Source: Actinomycetota bacterium (GTDB lineage Bacteria > Actinomycetota > Thermoleophilia > Miltoncostaeales > Miltoncostaeaceae). From it: a stretch of 5,205 nucleotides of DNA. The position numbers and the translations under genes are program-made. Position 1 is the first letter of the stretch, and each line of letters begins with the position of its first letter. The notes beneath the pieces were generated by a model, which saw only the letters and a program-made list of their open reading frames with translations, did not search any database and had not been told where the DNA came from. Positions 1 to 5,205 of this stretch are shown piece after piece. The stretch covers positions 1-5,205 of the forward strand of contig CANGAY010000077.1 in NCBI GenBank assembly GCA_947451735.1. The letters are read 5' to 3'.

Positions 1-1
1 C

Positions 2-523
2 TACTACGACTTCGTCACCGAGCCCGATCGCGGTCGTGTGTCGGTGCTCGCACGCTCCCGGCCCAACCTGCTGGTCACGCGCACATTCAGCAAGGCCTAT
101 GGCCTGTGCGGCCTGCGAATCGGCTACGGAATCGGGTCGGAATCGTGGGTGCAGGCCCTGCAGGCCGTGCGCCAGCCGTTCAACACCAACCAGCTCGCGC
201 AGGTTGCCGCGCTCGAGAGCCTCAAGCACCCGGCGGCCATTCAGGAGCGCATTGACGAGGCCATTTCGGAGCGCGAGCGTGTTGCAGATGCACTCACCGA
301 AATGGGTGTGCCCTTTACCCCGAGCCACGGCAACTTTATCCTGATGGAGCCGCCGGGCTCCGACATGGATGCGGCCGCGCTGCACGAGGACCTCCTCAGG
401 CGAGGAGTGATCGTGCGCAACGGATCCGCACTCGGGTGCCCCGGCACGCTTCGCGTCACAATCGGCGCGCCGTCGGAGAACGATGCATTCCTCTCCGCGC
501 TGGGCGCCGCTGTCCCCGCATAG
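2..523 (+). CDS. hisC: HisC-type PLP-dependent aminotransferase, 5'-truncated
   Basis: This is the C-terminal 173 residues of a class I/II (fold type I) aminotransferase of the histidinol-phosphate aminotransferase family; the N-terminal half lies before the window. The reading frame is open from base 2. It begins with YYDF, part of the family's DEAYxxF region. It then shows TRTFSKAYGLCGLRIGY, in which Lys31 of the fragment (bases 92-94) is the PLP Schiff-base lysine and Arg39 is the expected phosphate-contacting arginine. Near the C-terminus LRVTIGAPSEND (LRITxGxxEEN in the family) carries the arginine that binds the substrate carboxylate. Known family members transaminate histidinol phosphate, and many also use aromatic amino acids or prephenate. 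The gene sits 27 bases before aroF and tyrA, so an aromatic aminotransferase role is at least as likely as histidine synthesis. The family call is secure; the substrate is inference. Confidence 0.9.
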   Translation, partial: YYDFVTEPDRGRVSVLARSRPNLLVTRTFSKAYGLCGLRIGYGIGSESWVQALQAVRQPFNTNQLAQVAALESLKHPAAIQERIDEAISERERVADALTEMGVPFTPSHGNFILMEPPGSDMDAAALHEDLLRRGVIVRNGSALGCPGTLRVTIGAPSENDAFLSALGAAVPA

Positions 524-550
524 ACACCGAAACAGGACTCACACGCAGCC

Positions 551-1597
551 ATGATGATCGTGATGAAGGAAGGCGCGTCCGACGGACAGATTCAGTCCAT
601 CGTCGACCGCGTGACCGCCGCCGGGGCCCAGGCCCACGTCTCGCGCGGGGAGTTCGTCACCGTCATCGGTGCCATCGGCGACGACCGCGAGCTCGTCGCG
701 AGTCTGGCGCTGGAGGGTGAGGAGGGCGTCGAGCGCGTCGTGCCGATCCTCAAGCCGTACAAGCTGGTGTCGCGTGAGTTCCGTCACGGCGACCTGCCGG
801 TGATTGTGGACGGCAACCAGGTGGGTGGCGGCTCGTTCGGCCTCATCGCCGGCCCGTGCACGGTGGAGACCCGCGAGCAGACCCTCAGCACCGCCCACGT
901 GGTGAAGGCGGCCGGCGCCTGCATGCTTCGCGGTGGCGCGTACAAGCCGCGCACCTCGCCGTACACCTTCCAGGGCCTTGGCAAGCCCGCGCTCGAGATC
1001 CTCGCGGAGGCCCGCGAGGAGACCGGCCTGCCCATCGTCACCGAGCTCATGGACATCCGCCAGCTCGACGACGTGCTCGAGGTGGCCGACGTCATCCAGG
1101 TGGGTGCCCGCAACATGCAGAACTTCGACCTGATGAAGGAGATCGGCCGCACCGACAAGGCCATCCTCCTCAAGCGCGGTCTGGCCAACACCATCGAGGA
1201 GTGGCTCCTCTCGGCCGAGTACATCGCCAAGGAGGGCAACGAGCGCATCATGCTGTGCGAGCGCGGCATCCGCACGTTCGAGACCGCCACGCGTTCGACG
1301 CTCGACCTCTCGGCCGTTCCGGTGGCCAAGAACCTGTCGGCCCTGCCGGTCATCGTCGACCCGTCGCACGCGATGGGCCGCCGCGACTTCATTCTTCCCA
1401 TGGCCCGTGCCGCGGTTGCCGCCGGCGCCGACGGCCTCATCGTCGAGGTGCACCCCGAGCCCGAGCACGCACTGTGCGACGGCCCGCAGCAGATCCGCTC
1501 CGAGACGTTCGCCGCGTGGGTGGCCGACGTGAAGCGCGTGGTCGACCTCATGGGTCTGGTGATGGCGGGCGGCGAGCCCGTCCCCGCCGGGGTCTGA
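551..1597 (+). CDS. aroF: 3-deoxy-D-arabino-heptulosonate 7-phosphate (DAHP) synthase, Thermotoga/Bacillus type
   Basis: The enzyme condenses phosphoenolpyruvate with erythrose 4-phosphate to give DAHP, the first shikimate-pathway step, in the cytoplasm. Residues 1-70 form the ferredoxin-like N-terminal domain (MIVMKEG start, VIGAIGDDRE, LKPYKLVSRE), which binds the feedback inhibitor in the Thermotoga enzyme. The TIM barrel follows, with GPCTVE at 101-106, GGAYKPRTSPYTFQG at 128-142, LLKRG at 206-210, CERGIRTFE at 236-244, VDPSHAMGRRD at 269-279 and VEVHPEPE at 298-305. The expected metal ligands are Cys103, His273, Glu299 and Asp310. There are two adjacent ATGs, at 551 and 554. Starting at 554 gives a protein beginning like the Thermotoga one and shifts these ligands to 102, 272, 298 and 309, as I recall for that enzyme. 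Only a weak AGGA (534-537) lies upstream. The length of 348 residues is normal. The stop overlaps the tyrA start. Confidence 0.97.
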   Translation: MMIVMKEGASDGQIQSIVDRVTAAGAQAHVSRGEFVTVIGAIGDDRELVASLALEGEEGVERVVPILKPYKLVSREFRHGDLPVIVDGNQVGGGSFGLIAGPCTVETREQTLSTAHVVKAAGACMLRGGAYKPRTSPYTFQGLGKPALEILAEAREETGLPIVTELMDIRQLDDVLEVADVIQVGARNMQNFDLMKEIGRTDKAILLKRGLANTIEEWLLSAEYIAKEGNERIMLCERGIRTFETATRSTLDLSAVPVAKNLSALPVIVDPSHAMGRRDFILPMARAAVAAGADGLIVEVHPEPEHALCDGPQQIRSETFAAWVADVKRVVDLMGLVMAGGEPVPAGV

Positions 1598-2709
1598 TGG
1601 CGACGACCGGGCTCGAGGGCCCGGTCGCCCTCGTCGGCGTCGGTCTCATCGGGGGGTCCCTCGGGCTCGCCCTGATGGGCCGTGCCGGCGCAACTGATGT
1701 GCGCGGCATTGACCCCGGCGACGGGGTCATCGGCCGTGCCACCGAGTGCGGGGCCATCACCGCCGGCGGCGACGACCTGGCCGATGCCGTGAAGGGCGCC
1801 GCGGTCATCGTGGTGTGCGCGCCGGTTGGGGACATCCCCGACGTGGTGCGCCGCGTGCTTGCGGTGGCCGACCCCGACGCGGTGGTCACCGACGTGGGCT
1901 CGGCCAAGAGCGACGTGCTGAACGCCCTCACGCCCGAGGAGCGCGCGCGGTTCTGCGGCGGGCACCCGGTCGCCGGTGGGGAGCGCGCAGGCGTGGAGCA
2001 CGCGCGTGAAGACCTGTTCGACGGCGCCACCTGGTTTCTCACGCCCACCGAGGAGACCCGCCCCGACCTGCTGCAGCGCGTGCACGGCATGGTGTCGTCG
2101 GTGGGCGCCACGCCCGTGGCCGTGGACGCCGAGGTGCATGACCACCTCATGGCACTGGTGTCGCATCTGCCGCACGTCATCGCGTCGGCGCTCATCCGCC
2201 AGGCGGCCGACACCGCGCCGCAGGGGCGCGAGGCGCTGCGATCCGCCGGCCCGTCATTTCGCGATCTCACCCGTGTTGCCGGTGCGAACCCGGCGCTCTG
2301 GGCCGACATCCTGCTCACCAACCGCGACGCAGTGCTTGCCGAGGTGCGAAAGCACCGTGCCGACCTGCTTGAGGTTGAGGAGGCCCTCCGGGGAGGCGAC
2401 CGCGAGTGGCTTCAGACCTTCTTCACCAGTGCCGCCAAGGGCCGCGAGCGCCTGATGGCCGTGGACGATGCCACCGATGGCGAGAGCACCCGCGTGGTCA
2501 TCGAGGTGCCCAACCGGCCGGGTGTGCTGTCGGAAATCGCCACGGCGCTCGGCCACGCGCACATCAACATCGAGGACCTCGACCTGGTGCCCGCGGTGGC
2601 GGGGGAGCCCGCCGGTGCGCTCACGATCGTCGTGGATTCAGATGAGTCGGCACGGAAGGCGGCCGCCCTCGTGGGCGAGCGCGGCTACCGTGTGATTGCC
2701 GGACCTTAA
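1597..2709 (+). CDS. tyrA: Prephenate (or arogenate) dehydrogenase with C-terminal ACT domain
   Basis: This enzyme oxidatively decarboxylates prephenate to 4-hydroxyphenylpyruvate, or arogenate to tyrosine. The start is the ATG at 1597, whose A is shared with the aroF stop (TGATG), implying translational coupling; GGGG at 1589-1592 may act as a short Shine-Dalgarno. The protein has 370 residues. The N-terminal Rossmann fold has GVGLIGGS at 14-21 and Asp39 at the end of the second strand, which favours NAD over NADP. TDVGSAKS is at 98-105 and HPVAGGERAG at 123-132, with His123 the expected catalytic residue. The helical dimerisation domain has HDHLMALVSHLPHV at 181-194 and FRDLTRVA at 221-228, with Arg226 expected to bind the substrate. 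Residues 298-369 form an ACT domain (VIEVPNRPGVLSEIATALG), a likely site of tyrosine feedback. Sequence alone does not separate prephenate from arogenate use. There is no fused chorismate mutase. Confidence 0.96.
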   Translation: MATTGLEGPVALVGVGLIGGSLGLALMGRAGATDVRGIDPGDGVIGRATECGAITAGGDDLADAVKGAAVIVVCAPVGDIPDVVRRVLAVADPDAVVTDVGSAKSDVLNALTPEERARFCGGHPVAGGERAGVEHAREDLFDGATWFLTPTEETRPDLLQRVHGMVSSVGATPVAVDAEVHDHLMALVSHLPHVIASALIRQAADTAPQGREALRSAGPSFRDLTRVAGANPALWADILLTNRDAVLAEVRKHRADLLEVEEALRGGDREWLQTFFTSAAKGRERLMAVDDATDGESTRVVIEVPNRPGVLSEIATALGHAHINIEDLDLVPAVAGEPAGALTIVVDSDESARKAAALVGERGYRVIAGP

Positions 2710-2760
2710 GGAACGCTTCCCCGGGAATGCTCAATATCGCATTACCTTCAGGGGACAGCG

Positions 2761-2767
2761 AAAGGAG
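2761..2767 (+). promoter_or_regulatory. Shine-Dalgarno sequence of msrA
   Basis: AAAGGAG lies five bases before the ATG at 2773. It is the only strong Shine-Dalgarno in the window and fixes the msrA start. The 63-base gap between tyrA and msrA has no convincing terminator (no T-run after a stem). No clear -35/-10 pair was found in it either, so whether msrA is cotranscribed with tyrA cannot be decided from the sequence. Confidence 0.85.
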
Positions 2768-2772
2768 CACAA

Positions 2773-3429
2773 ATGCCGTTCTGGAACTCCTCGAAGGTGA
2801 ACATGGTGGCTGAGCAGGACGCCCTGCCGGGTCGCGCGGAGTCGATGCGCATCCCCGTGGCGCACGAGGTGCTTGGAAATCCGCTCATCCCGCCGTTTCC
2901 CGATGGCTTCGAGACCATCGTCGTGGGCATGGGCTGCTTCTGGGGCGCCGAGCGCCTTTTCTGGCAGCACGCCGGCGTGTGGACCACCGCGGTGGGGTAC
3001 GCAGGGGGCTTCACGCCGCACCCCACGTACGAAGAGGTGTGCAGCGGGCGCACGGGCCACACCGAGGTGGTACTGGCGGTGTACGACCCCGCCGAGACCT
3101 CATACGGCGAGATGCTCCGCACGTTCTGGGAGGGGCACGACCCCACGCAGGGCATGGCGCAGGGCAACGACGTGGGCACCCAGTACCGGTCGGCCATCTA
3201 CTGCGTGGACGAGGCGCAGAAGGTGAAGGCCGAGGCCTCGCGCGACATGTTCCAGGAGGCGCTGAACGTGCTGAACCTCGGTGACATCACCACCGAGATC
3301 GCCATCGGCGGGCCCTTCTACTACGCCGAGCCGTACCACCAGCAGTATCTGGCCAAGAACCCCAACGGGTACTGCGGCCTGGGTGGCACGGGCGTTGCGT
3401 GCCCCATCGGGGTGGCAAGTCTCGGCTAG
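2773..3429 (+). CDS. msrA: Peptide-methionine (S)-S-oxide reductase MsrA
   Basis: MsrA reduces the S-epimer of methionine sulfoxide, free or in proteins, repairing oxidative damage with electrons from thioredoxin. The 218-residue protein is similar in length to the E. coli enzyme and has the long N-terminal extension (residues 1-45) typical of that class. The catalytic motif GCFWGAE is at 54-60 with nucleophile Cys55. It is followed by [26 protein letters not shown] at 75-100 in overlapping family blocks, and by [19 protein letters not shown] at 122-140. The C-terminus has [16 protein letters not shown], so Cys201 and Cys210 are the likely resolving and recycling cysteines of the three-cysteine mechanism. 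No signal peptide is seen, so it should be cytoplasmic. The start is set by the strong Shine-Dalgarno five bases upstream. The next gene is an acetyltransferase in another frame that overlaps or abuts its 3' end; a functional link is not evident. Confidence 0.97.
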   Translation: MPFWNSSKVNMVAEQDALPGRAESMRIPVAHEVLGNPLIPPFPDGFETIVVGMGCFWGAERLFWQHAGVWTTAVGYAGGFTPHPTYEEVCSGRTGHTEVVLAVYDPAETSYGEMLRTFWEGHDPTQGMAQGNDVGTQYRSAIYCVDEAQKVKAEASRDMFQEALNVLNLGDITTEIAIGGPFYYAEPYHQQYLAKNPNGYCGLGGTGVACPIGVASLG

Positions 3430-3889
3430 TGCAGATCTGCTGCCTCCGCGGCCGCTCACGGGTGACGACTTCGTCGCTGCCCGGGCGGTCGCGGAGGCGT
3501 GGTTCGGGCATCCGGTGGGGCTCACGCTGCACCGCCTGTTCTTCGACCAACTGGGCCCGGGCGGTGTGTGGATCGCCCGTGCCGACGGATCGCCCGCCGG
3601 TTTTCTGCTGGGCATGGTGAGCCTGTCCGAGCCCGATCTGGCCTACGTGCACCTGCATGCGGTTGACCCGGCGCTGCGGGGGCAGGGGGTGGGGGCCACG
3701 CTGTACCGGTGGTTCGGGGAGCGGGCCATGGAGAAGGGGTGCACGCGCATCAGGGCGCTGGCGGCACCGCATCGCGAGGGGTCCATCGCGTTTCACCGCG
3801 CGCTCGGGTTCGACGGGCCGCTGGTGGCCGACTACCTCGGTGCCGGGGAAGATCGCATCGTGTTCGAGAGGGCGCTGCCTATTCCCTAG
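3383..3889 (+). CDS. GNAT-family N-acetyltransferase
   Basis: The predicted protein moves an acetyl group from acetyl-CoA to an amine of unknown identity. The single GNAT domain spans roughly residues 22-165 counted from the GTG at 3383. It begins [13 protein letters not shown], has a central strand [11 protein letters not shown] at 86-96, then the acetyl-CoA pyrophosphate loop RGQGVG at 99-104. AFHRALGF at 136-143 is the motif B region near the C-terminus. The start is uncertain. The frame has no ATG near the domain: candidates are GTG 3383, TTG 3395 and CTG 3437, and a GTG at 3281 would overlap msrA by about 150 bases. None has a good Shine-Dalgarno. GTG 3383 gives 168 residues, a normal size, with a 47-base overlap with msrA. 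Translation is probably coupled to msrA. The fold is confident; the substrate is unknown. Confidence 0.85.
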   Translation: MARALRAPSGWQVSASADLLPPRPLTGDDFVAARAVAEAWFGHPVGLTLHRLFFDQLGPGGVWIARADGSPAGFLLGMVSLSEPDLAYVHLHAVDPALRGQGVGATLYRWFGERAMEKGCTRIRALAAPHREGSIAFHRALGFDGPLVADYLGAGEDRIVFERALPIP

Positions 3890-3903
3890 GCGGCGCGCTC
3901 GGT

Positions 3904-3919
3904 CGGTGTGAGAACCCCG
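3904..3919 (+). repeat. Imperfect copy of the 17-bp inverted-repeat element
   Basis: CGGTGTGAGAACCCCG resembles the perfect element at 3942-3958: both read CGGTGT, then one variable base, then AGAA, and both end in CCG. This copy can pair 5 of 6 arm positions around a GAGA loop, with one T/C mismatch. The copies are 38 bases apart start to start. Two copies in a 71-base intergenic gap suggest a tandem regulatory site for the downstream gene, or remnants of one. No T-run follows, so it is not an obvious intrinsic terminator for the acetyltransferase gene. Confidence 0.5.
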
Positions 3920-3941
3920 ATCTGGGCACCGTCGAGCCGCG

Positions 3942-3958
3942 CGGTGTTAGAAACACCG
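3942..3958 (+). promoter_or_regulatory. Perfect 7-bp inverted repeat immediately before the secreted-protein gene
   Basis: CGGTGTT-AGA-AACACCG is a perfect 7-bp inverted repeat with a 3-base centre, ending two bases before the ATG at 3961. In DNA it could be an operator. It also contains TAGAAA (3948-3953), which matches TATAAT at 4 of 6 positions and lies seven bases before the ATG, the spacing expected for a leaderless promoter. TGGGCA at 3923-3928 matches TTGACA at 4 of 6 positions, with a rather long 19-base spacer. No Shine-Dalgarno precedes the ATG. The inverted repeat is observed directly; the operator and promoter readings are inference. Confidence 0.45.
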
Positions 3959-3960
3959 TA

Positions 3961-5205
3961 ATGAGCCGTCGTTCCCCCCGACTCCCCGCATTGCTCGCTG
4001 CTGCCCTCGTGACAGTCATTGCCCTGCCCGCGACCTTGCAGGCAGCCCCGGCCGTTCGCGCGCCGGTGGTGACCGGTAGCGCTCAGGTGGGCGCCACCCT
4101 CACCGCATCGGTGGCAACGCCTGCAGCAAAGGGCACCACGTACCTCTTCCAGTGGCAGACCCAGAAGAAGGTGACCGTCAAGAAGAAGACGGTCACCAAG
4201 TGGGTGGCCATCGCTCGGGCAAGCAAGGCCACCTTCGCTCCTCCCGCTGGGCTCAAGGGCGCGAGCGTACGTGCCTGTGTGAAGGCAAAGGGAACGAAAT
4301 CTGTCTGGAAGTGCTCGGGCGCCAAGGTTGTTGCAGAAGCCCTTTCCGGCACAAGCCCATCCGGTTCGGTGCCGGCACCTGCAGCACCCACGCCCTCGCG
4401 GCCGGACCCACTCAGCATCAACTACTTCACCCAGCGTTTCATCACCGGATCGGAGAGCACGCTCCTTCCCGCAACCACCACCGGCGGGTCAGGGACAAAG
4501 CGCTTCGAGGTACGTGCGGGCACGCTCCCGGACGGCGTCACCTTCGATCAGGCAACCGGCACCTTTACCGGCCCTGCAGCCTCGGCCTGGAACTTCAGGG
4601 CCATCCAGATCGCGGCAGGGAACCGCCACACCTGTGCCCTCACCGCCTCCGGGGGCGTCAAGTGCTGGGGATATGGCACCGAGGGCCAGCTCGGCAATGG
4701 CCTGACGCCACCGGTCCCGAGTACCCCGGTGGATGTCGTTGCCACAGGCCAGGGCCCGGGTGGCACCGCCCTGTCCGACGTCACCCAGATCGCCGCTGGC
4801 CTGTCCCATACCTGTGCGCTTACCACGTCCGGCGGTCTCAAGTGCTGGGGGTTTGCCGTCAACGGCCAGCTCGGTAATGGCGCAACAACGCCCTCCACCC
4901 AGAGCACCCCGGTGGATGTGTGCGTGACCGCCACGACCCCCGGGACCTGCGATGGCGCCCCACTCGGAGGCGTCGCCCAGATCGCCGCAGGCGGCAACCA
5001 CACCTGTGCCATCACGACCTCCGGGGGCGTGAAGTGCTGGGGGCGGGGCGTCTCTGGCCAGCTCGGCGATGGCGCGACGTCCAACCAGAGCACCCCGGTA
5101 GATGTGCTTGCCACAGGCCAGGGCCCGGGTGGCACCCCCCTCTCATACGTCACCCAGATCGCCGCAGGCGTGTCCCATACCTGTGCGCTCACCACCTCCG
5201 GGGGC
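3961..5205 (+). CDS. Secreted protein with Ig-like domains and RCC1-type repeats, 3'-truncated
   Basis: The frame is open from the ATG at 3961 to the window end (415 residues, no stop). Residues 1-31 form a signal peptide: arginines at 3, 4 and 7, a hydrophobic core LPALLAAALVTVIALPA, and a likely cleavage after Ala31 (APA) or Ala34. Residues about 34-130 resemble actinobacterial Ig-like repeats (VVTGSAQVGATLTA, then YLFQWQ) with an unusual lysine-rich hairpin at 69-80 and a cysteine pair, 106 and 118. A Pro/Ser/Ala linker covers about 131-151. Residues about 152-214 hold a putative Ig domain of the He_PIG kind (LPDGVTFDQATGTFTG). RCC1-type repeats start at 216, 276, 340 and 399, each with AAGxxHTCAxT, SGGxKCWG and GQLGxG signatures. 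RCC1 repeats normally build a beta-propeller of about seven blades, so several more probably follow. It should act outside the cell, in adhesion or ligand binding; the target is unknown. The start lacks a Shine-Dalgarno. Confidence 0.88.
   Translation, partial: MSRRSPRLPALLAAALVTVIALPATLQAAPAVRAPVVTGSAQVGATLTASVATPAAKGTTYLFQWQTQKKVTVKKKTVTKWVAIARASKATFAPPAGLKGASVRACVKAKGTKSVWKCSGAKVVAEALSGTSPSGSVPAPAAPTPSRPDPLSINYFTQRFITGSESTLLPATTTGGSGTKRFEVRAGTLPDGVTFDQATGTFTGPAASAWNFRAIQIAAGNRHTCALTASGGVKCWGYGTEGQLGNGLTPPVPSTPVDVVATGQGPGGTALSDVTQIAAGLSHTCALTTSGGLKCWGFAVNGQLGNGATTPSTQSTPVDVCVTATTPGTCDGAPLGGVAQIAAGGNHTCAITTSGGVKCWGRGVSGQLGDGATSNQSTPVDVLATGQGPGGTPLSYVTQIAAGVSHTCALTTSGG
4170..4197 (+). repeat. 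Perfect 10-bp inverted repeat inside the Ig-like domain
   Basis: The arms GGTGACCGTC (4170-4179) and GACGGTCACC (4188-4197) are perfect reverse complements around an 8-base purine loop, AAGAAGAA. The region codes for KVTVKKKTVTK (residues 70-80), a near-palindromic peptide likely to form a beta-hairpin with lysines at the turn. The RNA could form a stable hairpin about 210 bases into the message. It may simply result from alternating Val/Thr codons on the two strands of the protein hairpin. Confidence 0.7.
4606..5205 (+). repeat. RCC1-type repeat array, at least four units
   Basis: The units are residues 216-275 (bases 4606-4785, 60 residues), 276-339 (4786-4977, 64 residues), 340-398 (4978-5154, 59 residues) and a fourth starting at 399 (5155) and cut by the window end. 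Each begins QIAAG, then HTCA, and the three full ones continue with SGGxKCWG, GQLGxG and STPVDV. Cysteine pairs C225/C235, C285/C295 and C349/C359 keep a constant spacing, which suggests one disulfide per blade. Unit 2 has an extra pair, C321/C330, in a longer inter-strand loop. Confidence 0.88.
4732..4836 (+). repeat. 105-base direct repeat, first copy (second copy 5101-5205)
   Basis: Bases 4732-4836 align without gaps to 5101-5205, with 12 mismatches counted by hand (93 of 105 identical), including a 29-base run identical in both. The offset of 369 bases equals two RCC1 units (64 + 59 codons). Units 1 and 3 therefore share their distal half and units 2 and 4 their proximal half, an alternating A-B-A-B layout. 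The second copy continues past the window end. Confidence 0.85.

Noticed and set aside
392..407. CTCCTC-AGGC-GAGGAG hairpin in the aminotransferase gene
   Set aside because: A 6-bp stem inside conserved coding sequence (DLLRRGVIVRN) is readily explained by codon choice and chance.
539..1468. 309-codon open frame on the - strand opposite aroF
   Set aside because: His/Asp/Gly/Leu-rich composition is a codon shadow of aroF; no recognisable domain.
784..2175. Long open frame on the - strand (463 codons) antisense to aroF and tyrA
   Set aside because: It lies opposite two well-recognised genes, its translation is low-complexity (Arg/Ser/Pro-rich) with no family motif, and long antisense frames are expected at this GC content.
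2717..2727. TTCCCCGGGAA palindrome after the tyrA stop as a terminator
   Set aside because: The 1-base centre cannot form an RNA loop without losing most pairs, the stem is short and no T-run follows.
3891..3942. GC-rich complementary arms flanking the intergenic region (GCTCG with CGAGC and beyond)
   Set aside because: Pairing needs a bulge and a loop of about 31 bases; not distinguishable from chance in GC-rich DNA, and no T-run follows.
4152..4877. 241-codon + strand open frame in another phase within the RCC1 gene
   Set aside because: The frame from ATG 3961 has a signal peptide, Ig-like and RCC1 motifs; this alternative has none.
4548..5195. 215-codon - strand open frame opposite the RCC1 repeats
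   Set aside because: Its apparent internal repeats (for example QVW and STGVL patterns) mirror the RCC1 repeats on the + strand, so it is a shadow.

Overview
The window comes from a high-GC bacterium, most likely an actinobacterium. Codon third positions are overwhelmingly G or C, and all six genes lie on the + strand and are packed tightly. The last gene encodes a secreted protein whose Ig-like, lysine-rich and RCC1 make-up reminds me of Thermoleophilia (Solirubrobacterales-like) proteins. That placement is an impression from memory, not a database result.

Positions 1-2709 form an aromatic amino acid operon. It holds the 3' part of a HisC-type PLP aminotransferase, a complete Thermotoga/Bacillus-type DAHP synthase (aroF), and a complete prephenate/arogenate dehydrogenase with a C-terminal ACT domain (tyrA). 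aroF and tyrA overlap by one base (TGATG). Together they cover the first step of the shikimate pathway, the oxidative step towards tyrosine, and probably the transamination step. The DAHP synthase and TyrA each carry an apparent regulatory domain of a kind used for end-product feedback.

Positions 2710-3889 hold a two-gene stretch. msrA encodes methionine sulfoxide reductase A, has a clear Shine-Dalgarno sequence and follows a 63-base gap. A GNAT-family N-acetyltransferase follows; its 5' end must overlap msrA or begin at a rare codon.

Positions 3890-3960 are a 71-base intergenic region with two related copies of a 16-17 bp inverted-repeat element. The second copy is a perfect 7-bp inverted repeat ending two bases before the next ATG. 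No Shine-Dalgarno is visible there, so this may be an operator and/or a leaderless promoter.

Positions 3961-5205 hold the start of a secreted multidomain protein that runs off the window: signal peptide, lysine-rich Ig-like domain, Pro/Ser/Ala linker, putative Ig (He_PIG-like) domain, then RCC1-type repeats with a conserved cysteine pair per repeat. No RNA genes, CRISPR arrays, insertion sequences or phage genes were seen. No stretch longer than 300 bases lacks a gene. I do not see a clear new multi-gene system; the most unusual parts are the last gene and its upstream element.
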